A stretch of 64,000 nucleotides of DNA. It comes from Nepenthes gracilis (taxonomy: Eukaryota > Streptophyta > Magnoliopsida > Caryophyllales > Nepenthaceae). The notes under the pieces are model-generated. The model had not been told where the DNA came from and did no database searches. It saw only the letters and a list, made by a program, of their open reading frames with translations. Position numbers and translations under genes: made by a program. The DNA is taken from assembly GCA_033239525.1 (NCBI GenBank), contig BSYO01000030.1:9755030-9819029 (forward strand), written 5' to 3'. Position 1 is the stretch's first letter. Every line of letters starts with the position of its first letter. This document shows positions 25,016 through 36,325 of the stretch, piece by piece.

Positions 25016-26369
25016 AAAGTTGAGCCTATTTTATTATGAACCTACACATATTAAAGTAATTAATTATTTAAAAAGTATATATTAATTATCTTACAAGTTA
25101 AATAATTATTATATTTTATAATAACTAGTAATGCATCGAATAAGATGATATTCTCATTATATTTCATAATTTTTGTTTGTATAAAAAATCCAAAAAAAAA
25201 AAAAAGGGTATCATCAAGGATTTACCGACGTGGTGCGTTCAAGTACTATATTCTCCTTTACGAATAGAATTTTCTATTTTAAACTATATTTGTCTGAATT
25301 TGGACTCGAAATGAGTTTAAACTGAGTCATACTAAAAAGCCAATAGGCCTATTATTTTATTTGAGTTAGAGTATGCTCAATTAGTGGAATATAAGCTTGC
25401 AATACTACCATTCATTGTCAAAATTAGACAGATCATTTTTAGTTTTTTTTTTTTTGAATAATAAATATCTTTAGAAAACAATCTAAAAAATTATTTAATG
25501 GTTTCTAAAAACTATTTAAATATAATTTTGAAGAACTATTTCATTTACATTAAAATGTTTCCTAAAAAACATTAATTGTTAAATATTCATACAAAAATGT
25601 AACCCCAAAAAATTAATCTTTTTGGTATAAGGGAAAATATTTTTCTTTGCTTAATGTGAATTTTCAATGACAAAATCATACCGAATACAACCAATAGTAT
25701 GATATACTAATACATTTATCTAAAACAAATAATATCTCAAATATTAATAAGTCCACCACAAAGCTCAATAAAACAATAAAATAACGACATAAGTATTTAA
25801 TTAGATGATTAAAATTAAATTTAGATCAAATACATCAGTTTAGATAAAAAAAATTATAACCACTAAGTTGGATCAGGGCCAAAAACCAAAACTATACCTG
25901 TTCATAATCTAAATTGAGTTGGTTCAGATTAATTTGTAAACTTTTTTTTTTAATTTTTAAACATGTTTAAATAAAAATTGATGTTTAGACAAATAATAAA
26001 AAAAATTAAATATTTTAAAATTATAATATTTAAATCAAACTCTTATTTAAATATATATTCCAAATAAAAATATTTACATAAAATTTATTAATTAAATAAA
26101 AAATTATCAATTAAAATAAAATTTTTAAACTTAATATTTATTTAAAATAAAAAAACATATATATTCACCCAAAAAAAAAAATCATAATCAGGTTAGACTT
26201 AATTGATTATTTTTATATGTGATTGTATCAAACTAAAGAATAAGTATGGCCTAGTTTCTTTTTTCTAAAAAAAAATTTGTCCATTCATATTATTTATATA
26301 TCACGATTAAATTTTATAAAAAATTAAACCGATCAAACTAATTAATTTTAAATTAGACTACTTTTAATT
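25016..26369. other. Intergenic, very AT-rich, no gene
   Basis: Poly-A/T runs and AT-rich words only. It ends at the left target-site duplication of the Tat retrotransposon. Confidence 0.7.
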
Positions 26370-26374
26370 GTAAA
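26370..26374. repeat. Left target-site duplication GTAAA
   Basis: Abuts the TG at the left end of the 5' LTR and matches 37281-37285 exactly. Confidence 0.9.
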
Positions 26375-27373
26375 TGATGGGTGCGCCAATAGTGGGCTTG
26401 CCTAAGAATGAGAGATGACCCAAATCCACGAAAGCCTATATATGCGCATGGACAGTCAACGCGGACTATTGACCGAATGAAAGGCTAAGGAAATTGGTTA
26501 CACCTAGAGGTTGGGCGGACAACTGGTTCAAAGAAATGGTCAACATTTTTGTTGACCGAAAGCATCGTAGTAGGCCGGCCACAAAAGCAGGCCTCGTATG
26601 GGCCAGGCTCAGTTTGGCCCACACTTCTGTCCACGACCAGCAACGGTCTTTTTTCCTGATTTCGTGCTCTCCCAAAAGGCAATCTTCATGCTAACGGTCA
26701 CCAACAGATTCAGCGCATATCCCGTAAAAAAAGCGTCAGATTCTCTCCATTGTCTGTAGCAAACCCTAGCAACTACAAGATATAGAATGAAGGTAATCCA
26801 CCCAAGGAGTCGCTACCACCATTAAAGCTCCACGCCAAGAAAGGAAGCCATCCCAACAAAGCGCGGGAATCAAACTTTCCTGCCTAAGGAAGGTCGCCTA
26901 GCATTGCATCTATAAAAGCCCATAGAGACCTCACTTCAAGACATGCTTTTGACCTCAGGCATAAACACTCATAATATTAGCATTCACCTTCATCGTTGAG
27001 CTCTCTCTCTCTACGAAAAAGCTCTCGCGCTTACGGTGAACAATCCTTTCTGTCACTGCATTCCTTGCGAATACAGTGCCAGAAACCTGCACTCCTTTCG
27101 AGCCATAGAAAGTCTCTCATGACGAGAGCAAAATCTCAACCACAAACACTTTCTGCGTTTCTTGTTATTTTTTCTTTTCACCCCAACCTTCTTATTCCTT
27201 GAAGGCTATTTACTAACTTGAACGTCAAAATATTTTTGGTGGGATAACCTCCCGTCGGCACCAGACCTTTTGTTTGTTGTAATGGTGTACAGGATCCACA
27301 CTCAGTGAATGGAGCCGGATTCAGCAATCAATTTGACCCAAACCTGTTTGAAATTTAGATTCAGGACGCATCA
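26375..27373 (+). repeat. 5' LTR of the Tat element
   Basis: Begins TGATGGGTGCGCC and ends ACGCATCA, immediately followed by the primer site. It aligns along its length with 36326-37280 and with the solo LTR 52653-53599. It keeps about 30 bp near its right end that the 3' LTR has lost. Confidence 0.93.
26911..26917 (+). promoter_or_regulatory. TATA box of the 5' LTR
   Basis: TATAAAA within CATTGCATCTATAAAAGCC. The surrounding 27 bases are identical in both LTRs, the best conserved block by eye, consistent with the U3/R promoter. Confidence 0.7.
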
Positions 27374-27374
27374 T

Positions 27375-27392
27375 TGGTGCCATCTATGGGGA
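27375..27392 (+). promoter_or_regulatory. Primer binding site, tRNA-Asp type
   Basis: TGGTGCCATCTATGGGGA starts one base after the 5' LTR. It resembles the complement of the 3' end of plant tRNA-Asp used by Athila/Tat elements, with C-to-T and G-to-A differences. Confidence 0.75.
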
Positions 27393-27470
27393 CGCTTTCA
27401 AAAATCCAACCACTTTTCTCAGATACTTTCCTTAGCTTCACTTTCTAAATCAACGTCATTAATTAAAATA

Positions 27471-29030
27471 ATGAACACGATGGCACAAACCGGCGAGCCC
27501 GCAAGAGACGTGACCTCATCCGACCAGGACCACATTGCTGGTGCCATGGACAATGGGGCAGTCAATGGGGTGCCAGCACCCTTCTTTTAAAATTTGGTAG
27601 AGTACATGCAAAATACGAACAATATGCTCCAAATACTTTGCTCCCACCAGGGGCACACACAACAGGGGGCTCCATCAAAAACAGCCCTAACACCGACCTT
27701 TAAGAGAGAAGGCCAAAAGAAGAAGAAATCGGCCAAAAAATCCAGAAGGCCAGCCAATAATTAGACACCCGAGTCCTCACAAGCCCAAAGCCGACTAAGG
27801 CCTGAGAAACGTTCAGGCAGTATGACTCCGGAGGAAAGCCCGAAACGAAGGAACCCTCAATATTTTCGAGCAAAATCAAGGCCCCAAGATCCAAGAAGGG
27901 GCCTCCCGGTCATCAAATCCACTGGTGGTAGTAGCCGCCTAGCTACTTGCTACACCAAAGGAAGGACGGAGTTGAGAACATATCTCAACTCAAAAATATC
28001 GGCCAATGTAGCTCAAATAGATTCGAGACAGGAGAAGATCTGGAACCGCATCCTCAAAGATGATGAACACGCGATGGATCTTGACAGAACTTCTTTCGCA
28101 GCAGAGATCTTGAGCCATCCAATACCGACAAAATTCAAAATGCCAACCTTTGATTTATATGATGGGAGCGTTAATCCCATGGATCACCTCTATTACTTTC
28201 GCACCCATCTGAGTCTGTAAGGGTTGGAGGACGCAGTCATGTGCCATTATTCCCTACTTACTTTGAAGGGGGACAGATGCATTTGGTTCAATCACCTCCC
28301 CTGGATTCGATCCAAAGCTTCCGGGACCTAACTGATCTCTTCTTGGCGCAATACGCCTCTAGTCGCCGAGAAGAGAAGCATTCTTGACACCTATCTCACA
28401 TCAAGCAGAAACATGGGGAGAATCCGCGAAGATTTCTAGATCGCTTCGTGGTAGAAGCCAGGGGGATCCATAGGCTCACGGAGGAGATGAAACTTGACAT
28501 TTTCATCTCCGCGCTGACGTACGAGGACTTCTTTAGGCACCTGGAGTATAAGAAACCACAGACCTTTCAGAAAGTAGAATCTATCACCAGGGCCTACGTA
28601 ATAGCTGAGGAGGCCAGCGAGGCTAAGCATCCCGAGCAGACCCAACAGCCTCGTTCTTTCCCAATTGAAGGAAACAGGAAGTACAACGGTGATGATTACT
28701 CCCGCAGAAGGCATCACAAGACCGAACTGCCAGATCGTAAGGACTATGGGCGATCAACCTGACACCCTTGATAGACACGCGTTCGAATGTCCTCATGCGG
28801 ATCCGTGAAAAAAAGTTCCTTAAATAGCCGAAATCACTTAAGAATGCGAAGGGAGGAAATCCGGCCAAGTATTATGATTTTCATCAATCTCCCGAGCACT
28901 CAACGGAAGATTGCAAGACTCTTCAGTGGGAAATAGAAGAACTGATCCTAAATGCCACCTCACCAGGTTCGTTAAGAATCCTGGCCAAACCTCTGGTGCT
29001 ATAGGCGGAGAAGGACTAGAGCCTTCTCAT
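27471..29030 (+). pseudogene. gag (capsid/nucleocapsid) of the Tat element, broken
   Basis: Gag would package element RNA into virus-like particles. The frame begins at ATG 27471 (MNTMAQTGEP) and is interrupted by a TAA at about 27588, another stop in the 27760s and a TAA at 28218. The retrotransposon gag signature is clear at 28130-28215 (KMPTFDLYDGSVNPMDHLYY FRTHLSL, read in two pieces) and continues with LKGDRCIWFNHLP and HLEYKKPQTF. The C-terminal part at about 28870-28990 retains FHQSPEHSTEDCKTL, the diverged zinc-knuckle-like segment of Tat gags. Frameshifts occur around 28220-28450 and after 28760. Confidence 0.85.
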
Positions 29031-29640
29031 CCATGGAATAGGGTCGCAGTAGGAATGATCAACATGATCACGACTCAACCAGCTAAGACTCCGATGGATC
29101 ATGAGAAATGGCAGACTTGGAGGAAGAAACAGCACACCGAAGACAAAATCATTAGTTTTAGCGACAATGACTTAAAACATGTAATCTCCCTCCACACTGA
29201 CCCCCTTATTGTATCCGCGCTCGTTTCTGACGGTAGTGTTGACTACCAATTGAAAGGACTATTTATTGATAATTGAAACTCACGCGATTTGCTTTATCTT
29301 GACACGTTCTTCAAACTCAGTTTAAAAAAGAGTCAGTTAAAACCTATCGAATGCCCGCTATACGGCCTTGAAAACGAGCCCGTGTCCATCCAAGGGATGA
29401 TCCAATTAGAAGTCACCCTGGGCACATATCCAAGAACGACAAGTCGTACACTCATTTTCTTGGTAGTTGACCTACCCTTCGTATACAACTCTACACTAGG
29501 TCGCCCGTGCCTAACAGCGTTCGGAGCCATTACATCAATACCACATCTCAAGATAAAATTCCCAACAGCATCGGTGTGAGCGAAGTGTTGGGCTACCAGA
29601 TCATTTGGCAGACATGTTACCTGCCCCAAATTGCCCCAAG
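29030..29640 (+). pseudogene. Aspartic protease region of the Tat element, broken
   Basis: The protease would cut the Gag-Pol polyprotein. Family landmarks in order: IISFSDNDLKHVISLHTDP, the active-site region where D(S/T)G is expected but LFIDN-stop-NS is seen (29265-29280), GTYPRTTSRTLIFLVVD, and the C-terminal box YNSTLGRPCLTAFGAI. Stops at about 29275 and 29578. Catalysis is lost because the active-site triad is interrupted. Confidence 0.82.
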
Positions 29641-29649
29641 TGGTAGCAC

Positions 29650-31200
29650 GAAGTCGGCAGGAGAACTCAACCATCGAGACAAAATAACTCTGAAGCAAGC
29701 GCTATCCAGTGAGCCAACCGATCTTGTCCCACTAAACCCGAAAGATCCAAAAAAGTGTCTACAAATAGGCAGCTCACTCGCCGAGACACTGCGCGATGAA
29801 CTGATTACGTTCTTGCGACAAAATACAGACATCTTCTAGTGGACTCTCGTTGACATGCTTGGGATTCTGGCCGGTATAATTGTTCATAAGTTGGGCTTCA
29901 ATCCCAATCGCAAATCCATCACGCAGAAGCGGCGAAACCACTTAGTGAAAAAGCTAATCGCTATCCGGGAAGAGGTGAAGAAACTGCTAGACACCAACTT
30001 CATTAGGAAAGTCCAATACCTAGATTGGCTTTCCAACGTCATCTTGGTAAAGAAGAGCAATGAAAAATGATGGATATGCATCAACTTCACTGAGTTAACA
30101 AAGCTTGCCCAAAATACAGTTTCCCTTTACCCAGGATCAACATGTTGGTGGACTCTACATCCAGACATGAACTGTTGAGTTTCATGGACGCGTACTCGGA
30201 TTACAATCAGATCCGAATGAGCTAAGAGGACGAAGAGCATACCTTGTTCATGACAGATCAAGGCACCTATTGTTATAATGTGATATCCTTTGGTCAGAAG
30301 AACGCGGGAGCCACTTATTAGCGACTTGTGAACAAAATATTCGAAAAGTAGATCCGCTATAATATGGAGGTATACGTCAACGATATGCTCGTCAAAAGTA
30401 AGACCACCAATGACCATATTCGCAATCTAATGGAGTCATTCGGGGTACTCCGTGGGCATCAAATGAATCTGAATCCGGCTAAGTGCGTTTTCGGAGTATC
30501 GTTAGGAAAATTTTTAGATTTCATCGTCTCCCAATGAGGGATCGAGGCAAACACAAAGAAGATCAAAGCCCTTGCGGACATGGCTCTGCCGCGGAGGGTC
30601 AAGGATGTCCAGCAGTTAATCGGACGACTGGCAGCCTTGTTCCATTTCTTGACTAAGTCGGGGGACAAGTATCAGCCTTCTTTACGGCACTAAGGGGAAC
30701 AAAAGCAAATGGATTCCAGTGGACGACAGAGTGCTAGACAGCTTTCGACGAATTGAAGCGATACCTGATCAGTTCACCATTGCTAACGTCACCCAAGGTT
30801 GGGGAGGAACTATACCTTTACCTAGCGATGCCAGAGGTGGCTCTCAACTCTGCCCTCGTACGTCAGGTCTTCGATGTCTAACGACCGGTCTACTACTTGA
30901 GCAAAACGTTGACTAGCCCGGAGATGCGCTACCTACGTGCAGAAAAGTTAGCTTTGACACCTATCTTCTCCGCCAGAAAGCTAAGACTTTACTTCCAGGC
31001 TCATCGCATGATTGTTTTCACCGACTAACCTCTAAAGAACATTCTCCAAAAACACGATGTTTCTGAACGGTTGGTAAAGTGAGATATCGAGTTGGAAGAA
31101 TTTGACATCAAATTTCGGCTCAGACCTACCATTAAAGAACAAGCTCTGGCCGACTTCATCGTCGAGACCACAACACTCATTCTCGAAGAATAGCCCGCTA
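29650..31200 (+). pseudogene. Reverse transcriptase and RNase H of the Tat element, broken
   Basis: This enzyme would copy element RNA to DNA. Visible RT blocks are KLIAIREEVKKLLDTNFI, LDWLSNVILVKKSNEK, a palm block at 30170-30210 (FMDAYSDYNQIRM), VISFGQKNAGATY and the catalytic box. That box reads YVND at 30373-30384 instead of YVDD, a G-to-A change in the first catalytic aspartate. RNase H remains as KLRLYFQAHRMIVFTD and LADFIVE. In-frame stops lie at about 29838, 30068, 30222, 30320, 30350, 30537, 31026, 31080 and 31192, with a frameshift near 30690. Confidence 0.88.
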
Positions 31201-31204
31201 AGGA

Positions 31205-31674
31205 TGCGGAACAGCACGGGAAAGAGCCGGAATGGGTCCTAAACGTGGATAGATTGTTCACAAATTCAGGCAGTGGAGCGGAGTGGTCTTGAAGACCCAG
31301 ATGAGTTTGAAGTGAAGTACTCGCTCAAACTCGACTTTTCGACGACCAATAATGTTACCGAATATGAAACCCTATTAATTGTGTTAAGGCTGGCCAAAGA
31401 ATGTTCAACTAAACGACTGATCGTCTATAGCGACTTTGAGCTAGTCGTCAACCAAGTTAACGGGAGCTTTGAGGTGTGTAACCCTCACTTGGCCAAATAT
31501 TTAGTCAAGGTAAAGGAGACCACCCGGAGGTTCGACAAGCTAATCCTGGTCTACGTTCCTAAAGTCAAGAATTGGAAGGCCAACCAACTGGCTAGAACGG
31601 CGGCGGCCGAAAACCCAGAGCAGTACTCGAGGGACATGCAGGAGATTCTAAACGCTCCTAGCACAGAGGAATAG
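31205..31674 (+). pseudogene. Additional RNase H (aRNH) of the Tat lineage
   Basis: A second RNase H-like domain lies between the pol RNase H and integrase, the defining trait of Tat elements. It reads KYSLKLDFSTTNNVTEYETL at 31315-31373, followed by DFELVVNQVNGSFEV and VPKVKNWKANQLA. The NVTEYE glutamate and YSDFELV aspartate are recognisable. The first strand (expected DGS) is replaced by DRLFTNSGSG and a frameshift lies near 31270. A stop occurs at 31672. The partner domain upstream is also broken. Confidence 0.85.
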
Positions 31675-31679
31675 GAAGC

Positions 31680-32886
31680 AATACAAATCTCCACAGTAGA
31701 AAATTGGATGACACCATAACATAGATACCTAATGGACGGAGTACTCCCAGAAGACGTCGATGAAGCCAAGCGAGTCAAGAAGACGGTCGGCTGGTACACC
31801 ATGGTCGATGGATAGCTATATCGCTGTAGTTACTCGACTCCGAACCTCCGATACCTCTTACCTGAGAAGGCCGACTACGCCCTTGGCAAAGTCCATCTCG
31901 GGATTTGCAAATCGCATATTGGCAGCAAGAACTTGGCATTCAAGATCATGCGTCAAGATTACTACTCGCCAACAATGCAGAAGGAAGCACTCAAGTTCGT
32001 AAAGAGGTGTGAGAATTGCCAGCTTCACGGCAATCTTCACCGCCAGCTGCCCGCTGAGTTGAAATCTTTCCAGGCTCCTTGGCCTTTCGCACAATAGGGG
32101 CTTGATATTCTCGACCCGTTTCCTATTACAATAGAGCAAAATAAGTTTATTATCAAAGGTATCAACTATTTCACCAAGTGGGTTGAAGCCATCATGCTAG
32201 CCAAGATCACAGAGCACAACGCTCTTGAATTCCTCCGACAAAACATAGTCAGCAGGTTTGGCATTCTCGAGGTGATCGTCATCTATAACAGAACCCAATT
32301 CTCGGGAAAGGGTTTCACCAAGTATTACTCCAGTCTAGGGGTCAGATTGGTCCACACTTTGGTAGCATATCTGCAAGTGAATGAACAGGTAGAGGTCACA
32401 AACCGCACGCTACTCCACGGTCTCAAGACCAAGTTGGAGGACGCCAGGGGCTCCTGGGTGGATGAGCTACCCTTTGTCATCTGGTCTTGTCGGACGACTC
32501 TAAAGGAGCTAACTCGCAAGACACCCTTCAATCTCTGTTACGGGATCAAAGAGGTAATTTCGGTCAAGATCGGGCTTATAAATCTTAGGGTGGAATTCTT
32601 TGACCCGCAACGCCGTCAAAATACGAATCGTAGCCTATCAACAACGGATCGCATGCTATTACAACAAAAAGATAAAAGTGCGATAGTTCAATGTTAGGGA
32701 TTTGGTCTGTGGAGTATCGAGGCCACGGGCAAGATTGCCAACCAAAATAAGCTTTTTCCAAATTGGGAATGGCATTTCTTAGTCTCCGCCGTCCTATAGA
32801 ACAGAGTATACAAACTCCGGATCCAGGACAGCAAGTTAGTTCTACGGACGTGGAATGCAACCCACCTTAAATGCTACTTCCAGTAA
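31680..32886 (+). pseudogene. Integrase of the Tat element, broken
   Basis: Integrase would insert the cDNA. The HHCC zinc finger is complete (VHLGICKSHIG ... CENCQLHG, 31889-32026). The core keeps its first aspartate (GLDILDPFP) and glutamate (EQVEVTNRTLL), but the second catalytic aspartate position reads IVIYNRTQF, with Tyr in place of Asp. The C-terminal part reads ELPFVIWSCRTT and ends LRTWNATHLKCYFQ before the stop at 32884. In-frame stops at about 31713, 31815, 32095 and 32695. Confidence 0.88.
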
Positions 32887-33099
32887 AGGTCCAGGTAGGT
32901 CATCCGTGTGTATATTTGTAATTGTATATACCTGTTGTTTCCAATCAATAAAAGAAGTATTTTCTCATGTGTACTATGTTACGGTTATTTCTTTTTATGT
33001 TCTGTATGTATGCGTATTTGTAAGTTTACTTTGTATGATTGTAGGGCTATGCGAGCGACCTAAACTGCCCCTAAGTCGGTTGGGTCTTTATCCGGTTGT

Positions 33100-33275
33100 A
33101 ACTAATTCCTAATCATCCAGGCAACCCGTGAGCGGTCGTATCTAAATCCCAATCATCTGGGTAGCCCATAAGCTATCGAATATAAACCTAATCATCCAGG
33201 CGGCCCATTGGCGGTCAAACTAAACCTTGGTCATCCAAATAGACCATTTGCTGTCAAAATCTTAGGGGACTTGAA
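33100..33275 (+). repeat. 39-40-bp minisatellite inside the Tat element, four copies
   Basis: Anchor (A/G)(A/G)TCATCC/T at 33111, 33151, 33190 and 33229. Shared blocks are AATCATCCAGG, GG(C/T)(A/G)(A/G)CCCATT and GCGGTC. It lies about 220 bp downstream of pol, a position where Tat elements often carry tandem arrays. Confidence 0.8.
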
Positions 33276-33839
33276 CAGCATGCATGACGACCTCCTACAC
33301 AAGGAGATAGTGCACTCAGTCAACGACGGACGACAGAAACAGGGCAATTCGCCCCAAATGTTGGCAGCCTAGGTTTACGCTAGAGTAGCGCCACCAAGCA
33401 TTTACTCCCATGTGAGTATAGAGCAGACTTAACACGACATCCAGGACAACCCTGAAGCCTTCACAAGGGCTCAAATCCCTCAAAAAGCGTTGGTAACCCC
33501 TTAAGGCAGACGACCAGTTTAGTATAATATACCAAGTTAGCCAGACAACATAACGCACAATTCAAAAGAAGACCACAAAGACAGAACACGTAACAGCCAT
33601 CAAACAGTTTGTTTTGTTATTTAGAATATATTTACATCGGTATCCAAAAAAAGAGAAGAGTACAAAAAACTATGGTGGAGCGGAGCTCCCGGGAGAAGGT
33701 GCTGATGGCCTTCGACCGCTCCGAGGCTCCCCCATAAGGCTCTCGCGATGCTAGGCAGAACGATTCTCTGGGCTAAAAAACTTGACTGGAAAATTAGGGT
33801 TAATCAGCTGTGCAATGCGCGGCTAATATTAATCCCCTC

Positions 33840-35650
33840 TCATAACCATGCCAACAGCATGTTTAAGACTTCATAGGTACGAATGCGAGCGGTCAACTCG
33901 TTCTCCAATGTAGTCATCTGCCCCTCAAGTTGATCAATGCGCCACGTAGCCCGATCAACCTCTTCTTTCAAGCGGACATTCTCCTCCCTCAATTCGTCAT
34001 TCTCCTCTACAAGACCAGTTACCACGGCTTCTCTTAAACTTGCATTCTCCTCCGTCAGCCTGGTGTTCTCTGCCTCCCGATTGGCCAACATAGACCCTAG
34101 GGCAACTGCGTCCTCCCGGTGCTCCGCCCTCAAAACCTCCAATTCCTCTTCGAGCCAAGCAATCACCCTATCTCTATCGAAGATCACCTAGTCCCGCTAG
34201 CGAAGTGCCTTAACAACTGCGCCCATGACCTTTTCCATCTGCGAAAATATTAAGTGTTAACAACGATAGAGCTGAAGGGGAAAACTAAGTCGTGAAAGTT
34301 TACCTGCCAAATTCTGCACACCGGTAGCTCTGGCCTAACACGAGACCTTGGCTCTGGCGGCGGAGGACTAGAAGTGGAACCCTCCTGAGCAAGCCTAGCA
34401 GTGGCCTTCACCGCCGACTCCTCCTGTAGTTCCACCGTGAGATCCTCCAACCCCACCTGCTGCCCAGCAGTAGGCTCCTCCGGCCTTTCCATGGCCTAGG
34501 CAGGTTCTCCGGCGACAACCTCCTCCGCAATCTCTGCTCTAAAATCAACCACCAATTGAAGCTCTCCAGAGGTGGGCTCCACAGACAACGCAATAACCAA
34601 CACAATAAGAGGCTTAGCAAGTGCCTCCTTGGGTTCCCCGGCTGATGTCTCCTTCTGCGAAACAGTAGCCCGCTCCGCTATAGACTCCCTAGGGAGCTCC
34701 AATGACACTAGATGTCTTGGCTGCTACAGGGCCAACACGACGCAGCTGGTAGCAGGGCGCAATCTAGCCCTACAAACCTCAATGGCAAACTCCTTGCCGC
34801 ATACACCAGAATTATCTCCTACTCCAACAAGCTGACCAATCAGAACACTCCCTGGATTAGGGGAGGAGGATGAGGAAGGCCTCTCTGCCACCACCATCGT
34901 CGTCCCCTTCATTGCTGAACTCACAGGAGACCCCTTGCTGGATGGCTCTCTGATCACAACAGCCCCAACCTTCCTCTTCTTAGAAGGCTTCACCATTTTC
35001 TATTTAGGTGAGGGAGGTCCCCACTTGGCCTTCTTGACCTCATCACGAGAGACCAAGTGGTTTCTCCGAAACTCTCCAAAGTGGTCATCCACCAGCTTGA
35101 ACAACAACTCCAGGGACTCCGTCACTTCATCAGCAGGAGTCCCAATGTAAATTTCGGGCACCTTGCCTCATTCCCTGGCTAACGGCCAGGACTTATCCAC
35201 GTAAACAAAAAAGAACCGGTTCTTTCAATTCTTTAAGGAATCGTATATGGTGGTACTAACCTAGAGACCGCCGCGTGGAGCCAGAGAGATCCACTCAACT
35301 CCCTAGTTAAACTTGAAGAGCACCTTGACCATCGCTACTGTTAGCCGCTTCATGTGCTGACGAAGGAATATACAGAAGGTGCTCAGGTACCGCAGAGTGT
35401 TCGTATGAAACTGTGTGATGAGGATCTTGAGGGCAGTAAAAATCTCTAGCATTTCACCAGAGATCGGAATACGCAAGCCACTCCTCAAGTGGGCCTCATA
35501 AATGGTAACGAAGCCCTCCGGCGGCATGCACACCCTGTCTTCCTTAACAGGGACTCTGAAGACTATCTCCTTTAAAATGTTGTACTCTATGTACAATTCT
35601 TTCAAGTCGATTTCCCTAAGAATGGAAGCAATTTCAAGAACGGAAGCCAT
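33840..35650 (-). pseudogene. Antisense extra ORF of the Tat element, two putative exons
   Basis: Encoded against the element between pol and the 3' LTR. Start at ATG 35650 (MASVLEIASILREIDLKELY). The segment PPEGFVTIYEAHLRSGLRIP (about 35527-35468) matches the 'putative gypsy type transposon' protein family found as antisense ORFs in Tat elements. Later parts are a lysine-rich MVKPSKKRKVG stretch (34996 down), a Pro/Glu-rich linker and a long heptad coiled coil (34187-33840). A credible intron runs 34303-34239 (GGCAG|GTAAAC ... TTTTCGCAG|ATGG) and joins the frame of 34492-34304 to that of 34238-33840. Stops interrupt the frame near 35303, 35265, 35230, 35165, 34998 and 34190. The native role of such proteins is unknown. 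Confidence 0.8.
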
Positions 35651-35949
35651 GGTAATGGAAGAAAGAGGAAAGTACAACACTTAGAAAATTTTTAGGAAAG
35701 GAAGACGAAGGAAAGCATGGAAAATTTAAAAGTGAAATGGACGGAAAACTTAAAGGAGCTGCGAACGCCAGTCAGAATGACCGTCTTGTAAACGTGCACC
35801 ATCATTGCTGCCATGTGGCATTTCCTGAATGGACGCAATCAAATCAGATCCTCTGGTGCATTAATTATCGGGATCTTCAATTCACCGCGTGTAAACATGT
35901 GGCCCCCTTTTCGTCTGACAGAACGGCTAAGGATGGCACATCGCTCCAA

Positions 35950-36235
35950 CTCCCACAAGTTCTTGGATTTTGGCCTAGGACGGTCAACGGAGATGGTCAA
36001 CATTTCCTTCAACAGTTCTCTGGATTTTGACTTGGATGGTCAACGGAGAGTCAACATTTCCTTCAGCAGTTCTTGGATTTTGGCCATGGACGGTCAACGA
36101 ATCCGATCAATATTTTCTTTAACAGTTCACCGAATTTCGGACCAAATGGTCAGCGAATTCGGTCAACTTCCCTTACAAAAATTCACCAGACTTCGTCTTA
36201 GACGGTCAACGATTCCGATCAACGCTTCCTTCTCT
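35950..36235 (+). repeat. 54-56-bp minisatellite inside the Tat element, about five copies
   Basis: GGTCAACG-like anchors at 35982, 36038, 36092, 36148 and 36204. Each unit has the order GGTCAACG - TCAACATTTCCTT - CAGTTC - GGATTTTGG. The same GGTCAACATTT word occurs in the LTRs (about 26537 and 36490), so the array may derive from LTR sequence. Lies just upstream of the polypurine tract. Confidence 0.85.
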
Positions 36236-36310
36236 AGAATAACGGATCTTGGCGGACATTGAATCACGTGACCTATCATAAATATGCTGGAAGCCAGAAT
36301 TCAAACCACC

Positions 36311-36325
36311 AGTATGGGGGGCTAG
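36311..36325 (+). promoter_or_regulatory. Polypurine tract of the Tat element
   Basis: AGTATGGGGGGCTAG ends directly at the TG of the 3' LTR. The six-G core is the likely plus-strand primer. Confidence 0.6.

Noticed and set aside
33840..34191. Plus-strand 84-residue frame over the antisense coiled coil
   Set aside because: It is the shadow of the heptad-repeat coding sequence on the minus strand.
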